Assembly: GCF_003339865.1 (NCBI RefSeq)
Contig: NZ_QPKV01000003.1
Location: 124,001-188,000, forward strand
Length of the DNA: 64,000 nucleotides
Source: Pedobacter chinensis
GTDB taxonomy: Bacteria > Bacteroidota > Bacteroidia > Sphingobacteriales > Sphingobacteriaceae
Reading direction: 5' to 3'
A model generated the notes under the pieces. That model searched no databases, had not been told where the DNA came from, and saw only the letters and a list, made by a program, of their open reading frames with translations. Positions 34,817-44,100 of this stretch are shown in pieces. How positions within the stretch are numbered: the first letter of the stretch is position 1; each line of letters starts with the position of its first letter. The translations under genes were made by a program, and so were the position numbers.

Positions 34817-35175
34817 GATTTTAAGCTATTAAATCGATATTTCAACCCGTGAAATTCGGATTGCAATATTAGGGATTTTTTTTTAATTAAAAAAACCTTT
34901 TTTAATTTTTCCACAATCTTTTAGAAATCCACATTAAGATGCTGTAAATGCTTCTATTTCAAAAGGTATGATGCATGCAAATTGACGCTATTTTTAATAA
35001 GCCCAAGCTCAAAATATACCAACAAATTTACTCCTTTTCTATTCAGAATTTTATTCGGATAATAAAAAAGTGTAGTAGCAACTGAATCCGAAACCTGGGT
35101 GCAGCAGTTTTCAATTATGTATTCGAAATGCAAATGGTATATCATTATTCCCACAAAAACGCAAAATAAACCAGA
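34817..35175. other. rplS leader / spacer after the histidine kinase
   Basis: These 359 AT-rich bases should contain the rplS promoter. On the minus strand a TAATATTG sequence (34864-34871) resembles the -7 box with one mismatch, and T/A tracts occupy 34876-34915. A 66-codon minus-strand frame at 34954-35154 shows no recognisable protein. A ribosomal-protein leader RNA could be here but no fold was established. Confidence 0.4.
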
Positions 35176-36963
35176 CTAGTTAATACCCGGAATATCGATC
35201 TGAATAACCGTTCCCTGATTTTTTATACTGCTGATCTCAAAATTACCGCCATAATAATTTATCCGCTTTTCAATATTTTCGAGTCCAAAGCCCTTATGAG
35301 TAGCCATCACATCAAAGCCAACTCCATCATCAGTAAATTGAAAATGATATTGCTTTTCGTACTTATAAAATTCGATGATTATCAACTTTGACTTACCGTG
35401 TTTTATGGAGTTGTTTATAATTTCCAATGCAATGAGGTATAAATCATAAATCCAATCTACATCAATTTTTTCAGGGAAATCATAACTAAAAAGCTCAATC
35501 TTTGTCCCCTCCAAACCAGCGTTCAAACTTAAAATCTGACTGTGCAAACTTGAAACGAGGGCACCATCATCAAGTGCTTTAGGAAGTATTTTATGAGATA
35601 TATCTCTTATATCTTCTGCCAGTTCTTTTATTGTTTGCTGGGCAAGCCTGGTGTTTTTTAAGTCAAAAAGGTGAATAACATGTGCAATCTTACTCCCAAC
35701 ATTATCATGAATAATATTGGCAATATTTCTTCGCTCTCTAAGTTGTACCTCACTAATCGCTTTTATCGAGCTTTCTTTTTCAAATATGACCTGTTGCATC
35801 AGTTCGTTGTTTTTCAAAAAGATTTCAATGTAGTTTCTTGATAAAACGTATCCAAACAAAAACACTTCGTAAAGGCCAATGAATACCATCCAATTGTCAC
35901 TCAGTGATTTTGGAATGATCTCGAAAGTTTTTAAAATGAGGCAAGCTCCCCAGATAAACTGCGGTAAAAAAGCAAGTAGTGCATAGATGGCCTGTGTTTT
36001 CTCTATTTTTAAATGCGTTACCGAAGCCCAGAAAAGCGTTACAATAGACATCAGGAATACAATGTAGCCCAGTATAAAAAAGTACCTGAAATCAAAATCC
36101 TTATAGAAAATCAAGAAAAGGATTGAGGTAAGAACGAACGAAAAATTTAATGCATTGAGCAGGTTAATAAATTTATATTTTTTTGGTTGATTTTCACTTA
36201 GTTTTAAAAAATAATTAAGAAAGTAACTAAGCGCAATATACCAAAGAGCTCCTGTATAAACTCTACACTCACTAAAAAATTTAAACTGCGGAAACAAAAT
36301 GTGCTTGGCAAAATTGGTGGTAATTGCAGCATAAAAAACCGTCAGAACAGAATAAATAATGTAATAAATATATAACCTGTTTCTGGTCATAAGGAACAGT
36401 ATGCTGTTAATCATTAACAGCAAAAAGACAATACCAATAAAAAAGGCCACTAATGCTGTTCTTTGAGATGATTTCGAGGCTAAGAAAGCCGTGTTTTCGA
36501 TACTATATGAAAAATCTAAAAAGGAGGTTTGTTTTTTAACCCTAACCAAAAATTGTTTTTCTTCACCAGGCTTAAGATCCAGTTCAAATGCCAGGGTTTC
36601 AATAAAAGGACTTTGACCGTCGGTTCTATCTCCAATTGTTTTAACTATTTGATTATCGTAAAGTGTAAGGCTGTCGATATGATTGTTATTAAAACATAGC
36701 CATGCCTTTACGCTGTGAGATCTGTCGGTATTTTTAATTTTAAAGGCGCACCATACTGCCGCATATTTATTGTAGCCAATATTAACCTTGTCATTTTGTT
36801 TAAAGGAATGAAAATTTTTCTGCTTAAGATCAACCACGCTCCACGTTGAATTACTGTCAATTGCATAGGCCGACGTAACGGATAACTGCTTGTTAATTAC
36901 TTGTGCATGTAAAAGATGTGATAATAGCAGAAAGCTAATGAAGTAAATTATTTTCATGAGCAA
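35176..36963 (-). CDS. 7TMR-DISM sensor histidine kinase
   Basis: The 595 residues contain a signal peptide (about 1-21), a periplasmic 7TMR-DISM extracellular domain (about 25-160), seven membrane helices (about 170-380), a HisKA_3-type dimerisation helix with the phospho-accepting His419 (RRNIANIIHDNVGSKIAHV), and a HATPase domain with N box EIINNSIKHG and G boxes DDGVGFD and GFGLENIEKRINYYGG. It phosphorylates the partner response regulator encoded just upstream. The start (36963, or an ATG two codons later) overlaps the end of the regulator gene by 23-29 bases, so translation is coupled. The extracellular domain type often binds carbohydrate-like ligands; the signal is unknown. Confidence 0.9.
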   Translation of the reverse strand: MLMKIIYFISFLLLSHLLHAQVINKQLSVTSAYAIDSNSTWSVVDLKQKNFHSFKQNDKVNIGYNKYAAVWCAFKIKNTDRSHSVKAWLCFNNNHIDSLTLYDNQIVKTIGDRTDGQSPFIETLAFELDLKPGEEKQFLVRVKKQTSFLDFSYSIENTAFLASKSSQRTALVAFFIGIVFLLLMINSILFLMTRNRLYIYYIIYSVLTVFYAAITTNFAKHILFPQFKFFSECRVYTGALWYIALSYFLNYFLKLSENQPKKYKFINLLNALNFSFVLTSILFLIFYKDFDFRYFFILGYIVFLMSIVTLFWASVTHLKIEKTQAIYALLAFLPQFIWGACLILKTFEIIPKSLSDNWMVFIGLYEVFLFGYVLSRNYIEIFLKNNELMQQVIFEKESSIKAISEVQLRERRNIANIIHDNVGSKIAHVIHLFDLKNTRLAQQTIKELAEDIRDISHKILPKALDDGALVSSLHSQILSLNAGLEGTKIELFSYDFPEKIDVDWIYDLYLIALEIINNSIKHGKSKLIIIEFYKYEKQYHFQFTDDGVGFDVMATHKGFGLENIEKRINYYGGNFEISSIKNQGTVIQIDIPGIN

Positions 36964-37567
36964 ATTTGATGAGCGAGCTGCTATTACTGATTTCTAATTT
37001 TTTGTGGATGTTTTTCCGGTGGGTATCCACGGTGGTTTTGCTAATAAACAACACATCAGCAATTTCTTTACTTGTTAATCCTTTGATAATTAACTTTATG
37101 ATTTCTTTCTCTTGCCTGGATATTCTGAATTTGTTGATGATTGGATTATCCATTGTACTGTAAACGCTGAGGTTTTTTTTGTAATTCTCATTCGTATAAA
37201 ATTCTTTACTCTTGTTTTCTATCACATTGATCAGCTCTTCGGCGGTTGTTTCTTTTTTCAGGAAAGCGTTTATGCCCATTTTTTTTGCTTTTTGAATCAG
37301 AAATTCTTCATAATAAGCTGTAAGGATGATTGTTTTGGTATTCTTTAATTGATACTTAAGTTCCTCTAGCATAACAAACCCGTCTGAGTTGTTAATATTC
37401 AGGTCACAAATCAAAACATCGGGAGCATGATCTTTTAAGTGCAACATACAGGCATGTACATCACTAAATTTAGAGATAGAATAGTTTTTATTGGTATTCT
37501 TTAGAAGTTCTGAAATGCCATTCAAAAAAAGCAAGTGGTCGTCACAAATAACGATCTGTTTTGACAT
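36935..37567 (-). CDS. NarL/LuxR-type response regulator
   Basis: This 210-residue transcription factor has an N-terminal receiver domain with acidic pocket Asp9/Asp10, phosphorylation site Asp55 (LICDLNI), the Thr/Lys switch residues (IILTAYYEE, FLKKE), and a C-terminal LuxR-type helix-turn-helix (about 140-205, SRQEKEIIKLIIKGLTSKEI). It overlaps the histidine kinase gene and starts 62 bases after trmD on the same strand. Its regulon cannot be deduced; location inside the ribosomal gene group is notable. Confidence 0.92.
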   Translation of the reverse strand: MSKQIVICDDHLLFLNGISELLKNTNKNYSISKFSDVHACMLHLKDHAPDVLICDLNINNSDGFVMLEELKYQLKNTKTIILTAYYEEFLIQKAKKMGINAFLKKETTAEELINVIENKSKEFYTNENYKKNLSVYSTMDNPIINKFRISRQEKEIIKLIIKGLTSKEIADVLFISKTTVDTHRKNIHKKLEISNSSSLIKFAHENNLLH

Positions 37568-37629
37568 AATTTAGGGACTAAGGAAGCAGTTTCTCCTAAA
37601 ATAAGGTTTAGTTTATAATTTACAAAGAT

Positions 37630-38304
37630 TTATTCCAAAAGGTCGGGTCTGCGTGTTTTAGTTCGTTCCAATGCCTGCTCATGTCGCCATTCATTCACTT
37701 TGGCCTCGTGTCCGCTCAACAAAACATCGGGCACTTTGTGGCCACGCCAATCCGCCGGTCGGGTATAAACGGGTGCATCCAGCAGCTCTCCCTGAAAACT
37801 ATCTGAAAGGGCAGAGGTTTCATCATTTAAAACACCCGGGATTAAACGAACCACCGCATCAACAACAATTGCAGCGGGTAATTCTCCACCACTTAAAACA
37901 TAATCACCAACGGAGATTTCACGGGTAACGAAAATATCTCTTATACGCTGGTCGACTCCTTTATAATGCCCGCAAAGAATAATGATGTTTTTTTTAATTG
38001 ATAGTTCGTTAGCCGTACTTTGGTTTAGCGTAACACCATCGGGGCTCATGAAAATGATTTCATCATATTCTCTTTCTGCCTGCAGTTTTTCGATACAGGC
38101 AGCAAAGGGCTCAATGCTCATTACCATTCCGCTGCCTCCGCCATACTGGTAATCATCTACACTTTTCTGTTTATTGGTGGCATAATCTCTCAGGTTATGA
38201 ACAACAATTTCAGCAATACCTTTTTTTTGGGCACGCTGTAAAATGGAGTGAGCAAATGGACTTTCCAGTAAGGCGGGTAAAACAGTTATAATATCGAAAC
38301 GCAT
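37630..38304 (-). CDS. trmD: tRNA (guanine-N1)-methyltransferase
   Basis: This 224-residue SPOUT-class enzyme methylates G37 next to the anticodon and prevents frameshifting. The chosen ATG at 38304 gives the standard [17 protein letters not shown] start; six codons upstream are dropped. [50 protein letters not shown] and the C-terminal region up to RRPDLL are canonical. It belongs to the rpsP-rimM-trmD-rplS group, here interrupted on both sides. Confidence 0.96.
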   Translation of the reverse strand: MRFDIITVLPALLESPFAHSILQRAQKKGIAEIVVHNLRDYATNKQKSVDDYQYGGGSGMVMSIEPFAACIEKLQAEREYDEIIFMSPDGVTLNQSTANELSIKKNIIILCGHYKGVDQRIRDIFVTREISVGDYVLSGGELPAAIVVDAVVRLIPGVLNDETSALSDSFQGELLDAPVYTRPADWRGHKVPDVLLSGHEAKVNEWRHEQALERTKTRRPDLLE

Positions 38305-38366
38305 AATGCAAAGGTAAAGCAACTTTAATGGATTACTAAATTATTTAAAGCTGATTTTAGCGCTAT

Positions 38367-38987
38367 TTAAATTGTCCATTGATCATGGATTACCGCAACC
38401 AGGTAGTATGTACTTTCATGCTTTTTAAATACGAACCTTAAACTGGTCCAATCGAGCCCTTTATATTTATCATCAAAACCACTAAAGTAATATTCTGTAA
38501 AGTGGAGTTGAGGATAAGTTTCTTTCAAATTATTAATGGTGTTACCCTGACCGATAAAAGAATCATAACTCTTCTTTTCGGCATTTAAATAATCCGCATT
38601 GTAAACAAATCGTTCAATATAGGGCTTAACCCTGATTTTAATTGCTTCTCCACTTCCATCAAAATGTCCCCAGGTTAATATCCAATTGCGGTCAATGGCC
38701 TCTAAAAAATCTTTTGCTAAAACTTGTTTGTGCGTTGGATCAATAAATCCGTATGGAGAAAACCTTACGCCATCAATAGGGTGAAAGCACAAGGCAAAAG
38801 TATTATAATCTTTAGTTTTTAAAGCTGTTAAGGCTTTCAATGCTACTGCTTCAATAGAATCTTTTGTGGTTTTCTTTTGAATTAAAGTTTTAGAAGGTGC
38901 TTTGCTTTCTGATTGCTCATCCTGTTTGGTTTGGTTACAACCGATAAAGAGTAATACAGCTGCCAGCGCAATAAGTAAACATCTCAT
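38367..38987 (-). CDS. Lipoprotein of unknown function
   Basis: This 206-residue protein has a lipoprotein signal peptide (lipobox LLFIGC, Cys17) and a hydrophilic Ser/Lys/Thr linker, followed by a ~150-residue globular part resembling the NTF2/SnoaL-like or DUF4440-like shapes in pattern (repeated aromatic beta-strand segments such as FTEYYFSGFDDKYKGLDW and STYYLVAVIHDQW). No family is firmly recognised. It lies between rimM and trmD on the same strand, an insertion into the ribosomal gene group. Confidence 0.72.
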   Translation of the reverse strand: MRCLLIALAAVLLFIGCNQTKQDEQSESKAPSKTLIQKKTTKDSIEAVALKALTALKTKDYNTFALCFHPIDGVRFSPYGFIDPTHKQVLAKDFLEAIDRNWILTWGHFDGSGEAIKIRVKPYIERFVYNADYLNAEKKSYDSFIGQGNTINNLKETYPQLHFTEYYFSGFDDKYKGLDWTSLRFVFKKHESTYYLVAVIHDQWTI

Positions 38988-39029
38988 AAAGGCTTAACGG
39001 AAAATCAGAAAAAAGGTTTCTGGAGAACC

Positions 39030-39557
39030 TTATTTTTCTAAATAAATATCCAATAAGCCTTCGGGTAAATCGAGGGTTAAAATCTTTTCCTCATCATCAA
39101 TTTCTATAATAAAATCTTCATTTAAAGGGAAAAGGATTTCGGTTTCCTGATGTAAAACCGTTGCTACAAATTGTTGAGGATATTCGTTCACGGCTATGAT
39201 TTCGCCTAATTCACCAAGTGTTTCATCAACTGCCATAAAACCTTTCAAATCGGTGTAGAAAAACTCATCTTCATCGCGTTCCGGCATTTGGGCAACTGGC
39301 AAATAGAGTTTCTTTTTTAACAAAGATTGTGCTTTGTCGATATGATCAACATCATCGAAATTGAAATAACCGGTTTTGTTGGCCTGCAATTTCGCCGATG
39401 CCACGAAGTAGGGAACAAGCTTACCGTTCATGTCTGCAAAAACAACATCAAAATCCAACTGTTCGTACTCATCAAATTCGAAAAACACCTGGACCTCGCC
39501 TTTCAAACCTCTTGTTTTTGTAACGTAACCTATATAAAATGCTTCTTCGTGTTTCAT
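39030..39557 (-). CDS. rimM: 16S rRNA processing protein RimM
   Basis: This 175-residue ribosome-maturation factor binds S19 during assembly of the 30S head. The ATG at 39557 is preferred: it is preceded by GGAG at a suitable distance, and the product starts MKHEEAFYIGYVTKTRGLKGEV as in homologues. The longer frame to 39617 runs through dispersed-repeat sequence. The N-terminal RimM beta-barrel and the C-terminal PRC-barrel (ALGELGEII... FPLNEDFIIEIDDEEKILTLDLPEGLLDIY) are intact. A terminator and a repeat separate it from rpsP. Confidence 0.93.
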   Translation of the reverse strand: MKHEEAFYIGYVTKTRGLKGEVQVFFEFDEYEQLDFDVVFADMNGKLVPYFVASAKLQANKTGYFNFDDVDHIDKAQSLLKKKLYLPVAQMPERDEDEFFYTDLKGFMAVDETLGELGEIIAVNEYPQQFVATVLHQETEILFPLNEDFIIEIDDEEKILTLDLPEGLLDIYLEK

Positions 39558-39582
39558 AACGCTCCAATTCATTGTATTGTTG

Positions 39583-39664
39583 TCATTGCAAATCTGATTT
39601 TTCATCAGATGAAGCAACTTCTATTGTTGCACGAATGAGATTGCTTCGTGCCCCGCAATGACAG
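39583..39664. repeat. Dispersed repeat in the rimM leader
   Basis: The right arm GATTGCTTCGTGCCCCGCAATGACAG starts at 39639; a degenerate inverted left arm (TGTCATTGC ... GAAGCAAC) covers about 39583-39620. Together they resemble the 751-874 element and occupy the leader of rimM. Confidence 0.65.
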
Positions 39665-39689
39665 TACAGATAAAATTTCTCTTTTAAAT

Positions 39690-39724
39690 AAAAATAGCGT
39701 TCCGGATTTCAGAACGCTATTTTT
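39690..39724 (-). terminator. Terminator between rpsP and rimM
   Basis: AAAAATAGCGTTC (39690-39702) and GAACGCTATTTTT (39712-39724) form a perfect 13-bp stem with a 9-base loop; on the minus strand T residues follow. It lies 19 bases after the rpsP stop, so most rpsP transcripts should end before rimM. Confidence 0.85.
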
Positions 39725-39742
39725 GCAACAAAATAATTAAAA

Positions 39743-40315
39743 TTATTCTGCTCCTTCTTCTTTAGTTGCTTCTGCTGCAGGAGCCTCTTCAGTTGCTTCA
39801 GCTTCAACAGCTGGAGCTTCTTCAGTAACTTCTTCTTCAACAACCTCTTCTGCAACTGGTGCATTTTTAGCTGCGATAGCTGCTGCTCTTTCTTCTTTTT
39901 TCTTAGCTTCTGCTGCTAATGCTGCTTTACGCGCATCTGCTTTCGAAGTAGCTAAACCTTCTGTTTTACCAGAGATTTTGCCTGCTTTAGCATCTAACCA
40001 AGCCGTGAATTTCTCATCAGCCTGCTCTTGAGTTAAAGCACCTTTTTTAACACCACCTTCTAAGTGTTTTTTGTATAAAACACCTTTGTAAGAAAGGATA
40101 GCACGAGCCGTATCAGTTGGTTGTGCACCACTGTTAACCCAAGCTAAAGTTTTTTCGAAGTTAATTTCGATGGTTGCAGGATTGGTGTTTGGGTTATAAG
40201 AACCTAAACGCTCAATAAATTTACCATCACGTGGAGAGCGGGAATCCGCTACCACAACGTGGAAAAAAGGTTTACCTTTTTTACCGAATCTTTGCAATCT
40301 GATTTTAGTTGCCAT
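39743..40315 (-). CDS. rpsP: 30S ribosomal protein S16 with acidic C-terminal extension
   Basis: The first ~85 residues are a normal S16 ([41 protein letters not shown]), which helps assemble the 5' domain of the 30S subunit. The total length of 190 residues is about twice that of E. coli S16. The added ~100 residues are Lys/Ala-rich and then Ala/Glu-rich and low complexity, a feature seen in Bacteroidota S16 proteins and of unknown role. A consensus -7 box lies 57 bases upstream. Confidence 0.96.
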   Translation of the reverse strand: MATKIRLQRFGKKGKPFFHVVVADSRSPRDGKFIERLGSYNPNTNPATIEINFEKTLAWVNSGAQPTDTARAILSYKGVLYKKHLEGGVKKGALTQEQADEKFTAWLDAKAGKISGKTEGLATSKADARKAALAAEAKKKEERAAAIAAKNAPVAEEVVEEEVTEEAPAVEAEATEEAPAAEATKEEGAE

Positions 40316-40371
40316 TTCTTTTCGTATTTATGTATTCAACATAGTTCCCGGAGCTACATGCTGCGGGGCTG

Positions 40372-40379
40372 CAAAGATA
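40372..40379 (-). promoter_or_regulatory. -7 promoter box of rpsP
   Basis: On the minus strand the sequence reads TATCTTTG, a perfect match to the Bacteroidota TAnnTTTG box, 57 bases upstream of the rpsP start. No clear -33 element was seen. Confidence 0.5.
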
Positions 40380-40416
40380 ACTAAAATACTGTAAATTAAA
40401 AACATAGTTTAATTTC

Positions 40417-40448
40417 TTTGTTTTCAGGATATTTGGCGCAAATATTTG
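40417..40448 (+). promoter_or_regulatory. Candidate promoter of the nucleotidase gene
   Basis: TTTG at 40417-40420 and AATATTTG at 40441-40448 (one mismatch to TAnnTTTG) are separated by 20 bases, as in Bacteroidota -33/-7 promoters. Transcription would begin only a few bases before the start codon at 40459. Confidence 0.4.
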
Positions 40449-40458
40449 CAGATACAAT

Positions 40459-40980
40459 ATGGAAAGAATTGCCATTGATATGGATGAGGTTATTGCCGAT
40501 GCCGTTGGAAAATTTATTAAGCTTTATAACCGGGATTACAACGTTCCTTTAGATTTAAAAATAGATGCAGGGAATGAAATTTACCACCACGTTCCCAAAA
40601 ACGTTAACCAAAAATGGTTCGAATACATTAATGAACCCGGCTTTTTCCGCGATTTAGAAGTAATTCCTGATAGCCAGCGCATCATTAAAGCATTGCAAGA
40701 GAAATACGATGTTTATATTGTATCCGCAGCCATGGAATTCAGAAATTCATTAATTGATAAATACGATTGGCTGGCCGAACATTTCCCTTTTATCGATTGG
40801 CAGCACATCATATTTTGCGGAAATAAAATCGTTAACGTTGATATTATTATTGATGATCGCACTAAAAATTTCGTGAATTTCCCTGGTCGCCCGCTGTTAT
40901 TCACCTCTCCTCATAATTTGCTCGTAACCGAATATGAACGCGTAAACACCTGGGAAGAAGTGGCTGGCATATTGCTTTAA
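40459..40980 (+). CDS. 5'(3')-deoxyribonucleotidase-like HAD phosphatase
   Basis: This 173-residue HAD-superfamily protein resembles the 5' nucleotidase, deoxy (NT5C) type family. The catalytic DMDEV motif has nucleophile Asp7 and acid Asp9; motif II is VSAAMEF and the C-terminal IIDDRTKNF block supplies the acidic residues for magnesium. It would dephosphorylate deoxynucleotides or a related small phosphoester in the cytoplasm. The gene stands alone, divergent from rpsP. Confidence 0.88.
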   Translation: MERIAIDMDEVIADAVGKFIKLYNRDYNVPLDLKIDAGNEIYHHVPKNVNQKWFEYINEPGFFRDLEVIPDSQRIIKALQEKYDVYIVSAAMEFRNSLIDKYDWLAEHFPFIDWQHIIFCGNKIVNVDIIIDDRTKNFVNFPGRPLLFTSPHNLLVTEYERVNTWEEVAGILL

Positions 40981-41055
40981 TTTTTGAAAGTGATCGTTTA
41001 GCATTTTATCGTTTCCCGTAGCGTGGATTCGGCTAAATCTCCATACCATATTAGA

Positions 41056-41095
41056 GTTGACAACTTTCTTTCTAAGCGTCATTAAAGTTGTCAAC
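41056..41095. terminator. Hairpin between converging genes
   Basis: GTTGACAACTTT (41056-41067) and AAAGTTGTCAAC (41084-41095) are a perfect 12-bp inverted repeat, extended by near-pairing flanks. It lies between the stops of the nucleotidase gene and the VIT-domain gene. T tracts are weak, so it could be a dispersed repeat serving as a terminator. Confidence 0.55.
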
Positions 41096-41171
41096 GCTCA
41101 AAAAACTTGCTTCCTTTCCTTCATTAAAAAAAACTTATCGTTGCCCCGATGAGAACGCAGCGAAATGAACA

Positions 41172-44100
41172 CTAAAAATTAAACTCTCCTACCAGGTTTC
41201 CGCCGCTGTTTCCAGCAGCCATTGGCAATACAATTATCTTTCTTTGTTGCTGGCCTGTTGCATAACGGGTATAAATTTCAGCCGTTACTGTAGTTGGCCC
41301 GCTAATGTTTATTTGCCGGTCGCCGTAATAATTTACCTCAATTTTATATTTTCCCTTTACTGCTTTTTTAATCATAAACTGTTCAGGACCATAACCAGAT
41401 GTAAAATCGTTACTAATTCTGCCACCAATCTTGGTTCGGGCGTTTCCGTAATAACCTTTTTCGCCTGTAGGGTCGGTTAACCATAAATCAATATCTGTAT
41501 CGTTTTTGTTCCAGTTCAACACTACCCTTACATCAACAGGCAAAGGCAGAATCAATCTTTTATCAATGTCTTTTGTACTTAATTTATTGCCGTGTTTGGT
41601 AATCAAATGATTAATCTCCGAAATAATAATTTCTTCAATACCTTGGTCGCGGTCTGCAATTTGTGAATTGTAGCTTTGTGTAAGCACTTTATACAAATTA
41701 TCCAATGCTTTTTGGTACTGACCAGCATCAGCTAGTGCAAGAGCATAATCACGGTAGCTTTGTGCATCCATTGGGCGCCATTGCAAAATCTTTTGAGTGA
41801 TAAAAATTTCGTCATTATAATTTCCGGTTTGTTTTAATTTATAAGCCAGGGTTTTATATAAATCGGCATTTTCCAAATCCAAATCGGCAATGTTGCTTAA
41901 AATGGTTAAAGCCCTTACACTATCTTTTTGCTGATAAAACCAGTTGGCCACATCAAAATAAAACATGGGCGTGGTCATATAATTTGGCCGTATTTTTAAG
42001 TAAGCCCGATAAGCACTATCTGGTATGCCAACTAAACTTTTCATGTACGCTTTATCACTTTTAAACTCGGGAATAATAATCGCTGGCTGTGTTTGCAAAA
42101 CTCCCGCTTCACTTTTATTAACGGTCACTCCTGCAACTTTTCCCTGTAAAAAGCCGGTCGCATTACCAAGGGTTCGGGCGATATTCTGAGCACTAATTGT
42201 AGTAACCGATCCTGTTGCCATGGTTTTACGTTGAGTACCATAACCTACTATTACCACCTCGTTAAGTGCATTTTTATCTTTAGCCTTTGATTCCCGAGCT
42301 GCTACAGCAACGGGTGGAGGCATCCTTACCGCATCAACTCTTGGTGGCGTTGCATTATTAGATGTTGCGGTTTCCCTCCTTAAACCTTGGCCAGCCTGAT
42401 CGGAAATCACTACATTAGCAACAGGATCTCCCTGAATTCGCTCGGGCGTAGGGTATTGCTCCTTTGTCTTTTTGGGTTCTTTAAGGTAAAAATCAGTGTT
42501 CCACCAGGTTTTTAGTTCTTTAGCCATGGCTACTGCAGCATTTATTAAATCTGTTTTACGCTCCAAAATATGATCTCTGCGTTGCTTTAAAATAGCATCG
42601 TAAGCTTGTCGCAATTCGGCAGGAGGAACAATATCATAGCGCAAATAATCATCTAAGTTTTCTAAAACAATTAAACTCGTATTTCTGGTAACGATACCGA
42701 ACTGTTTGCTTAAAATACTGATGTCATCTTTATTAACCTCGTACTGAATATCCATTTCAGCAATTTTCTTTTGTGCCCAAACCCGGCTTACATCAATACT
42801 GCTCAAAGTATGTTCCGTTGCATTTAGCCGAACTGATTGTTCAGAAACCACGGTTGTCCCATAACCAAACTGTAATGTGATCTCTGTATTTAAACCATTC
42901 AAAATACCTGCAACAGATAAATGTCCATTCACATTTACAGGCATGGATGGATAAGTTTGGCGCACATCAACACCATTTTTAATACCCAGAAATTGTAAGT
43001 TTTCCTGTCCTAGTTGTTTGAAAGCATCGTTTACAGAAATAGCATTTAGGTTTATAAACTGCCCGCCTGTTTTTAAACTGATATATTTTAAAGTGCTGTA
43101 ATCGGCTTTTAATGCAGTATTAATGCAATGAACAGGTTTGTTAAGTGCTATTGTGCTTTTACCGAAGGTTGATAATCCATCGCTAAAAAACATATATTCA
43201 TCTGCTTTAAAAGCATGATTGTTTATGGCGCTAAAGTTTGTTCCGCCGTCATATTCCAGCCTTTCTAATTTATCTTTAAGGTTTTTCCAGTTGCCATTTG
43301 AAATGGTAAATGTTCCGGCACTTTTGAAGTTATTGTTTAACAAGCCCAGCTGAATGGTTAAATTTTGCTTTTGTTCGATGATCAGACCTAAAAGTTCAAT
43401 TTCTTTTTTAATATCGCGCTGTAAGCCACTTAAAGAAACATCCCAGATCAAGCCAATTTGATTTGACCATTGCTTAGGTCTGTTTTGCATTTTAGGAAAA
43501 ACATTAACCAGGAAATAATATCCGTTGGATGCTTTTTGCATCTGTATTTCTGGTAAATCGTTTCGCTTTGGCAGATTTATAATTAAACCATTTTTAGGTT
43601 GATAATTGGTTTTATTGATTTCGCCAACATAGGTATTTCCATTGGCTTTTAAAGCAAAACTACCATCAGGCTGTTCGCCTAATTCAGGTTTTAAAATACT
43701 TTCAAAAACAGTTGCTTTTAAGGAAAACCTTTCAATCGACTGGTCATAATCTAAAGGAAGATGATAGCGCAATGTGTTACCATTGTTAAAATTTAGTTCC
43801 TCTTCGTAGCCTACAATGATCGTTCTGCTTCCATTTGCTGGTAATGGATAGATTCTTGTCCGGAAGTTGTTCCCTTCAACTTTCTCCAGCAAACCCGGGT
43901 CTACGCGACGGCGTTCAATTTGCTCAAAAACTTCAGTAGCCTTTGCTTTTTCAACAGGAACCGCCTCACGCATTTTTCCATTTATATCTAAAGCATACCG
44001 GCTAATGCTCACGCCTTCGGGCATAGGAAAGGTGAGTTCACCCTCCAAAATTCGATTGCTGCTGTTATGAAAAGTCATTGTCATCAGGGTGGTGGCAATA

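Noticed and set aside
34954..35154. 66-codon minus-strand frame in the rplS upstream spacer
   Set aside because: No recognisable similarity, no signal or membrane pattern, and located where the rplS promoter and leader are expected.
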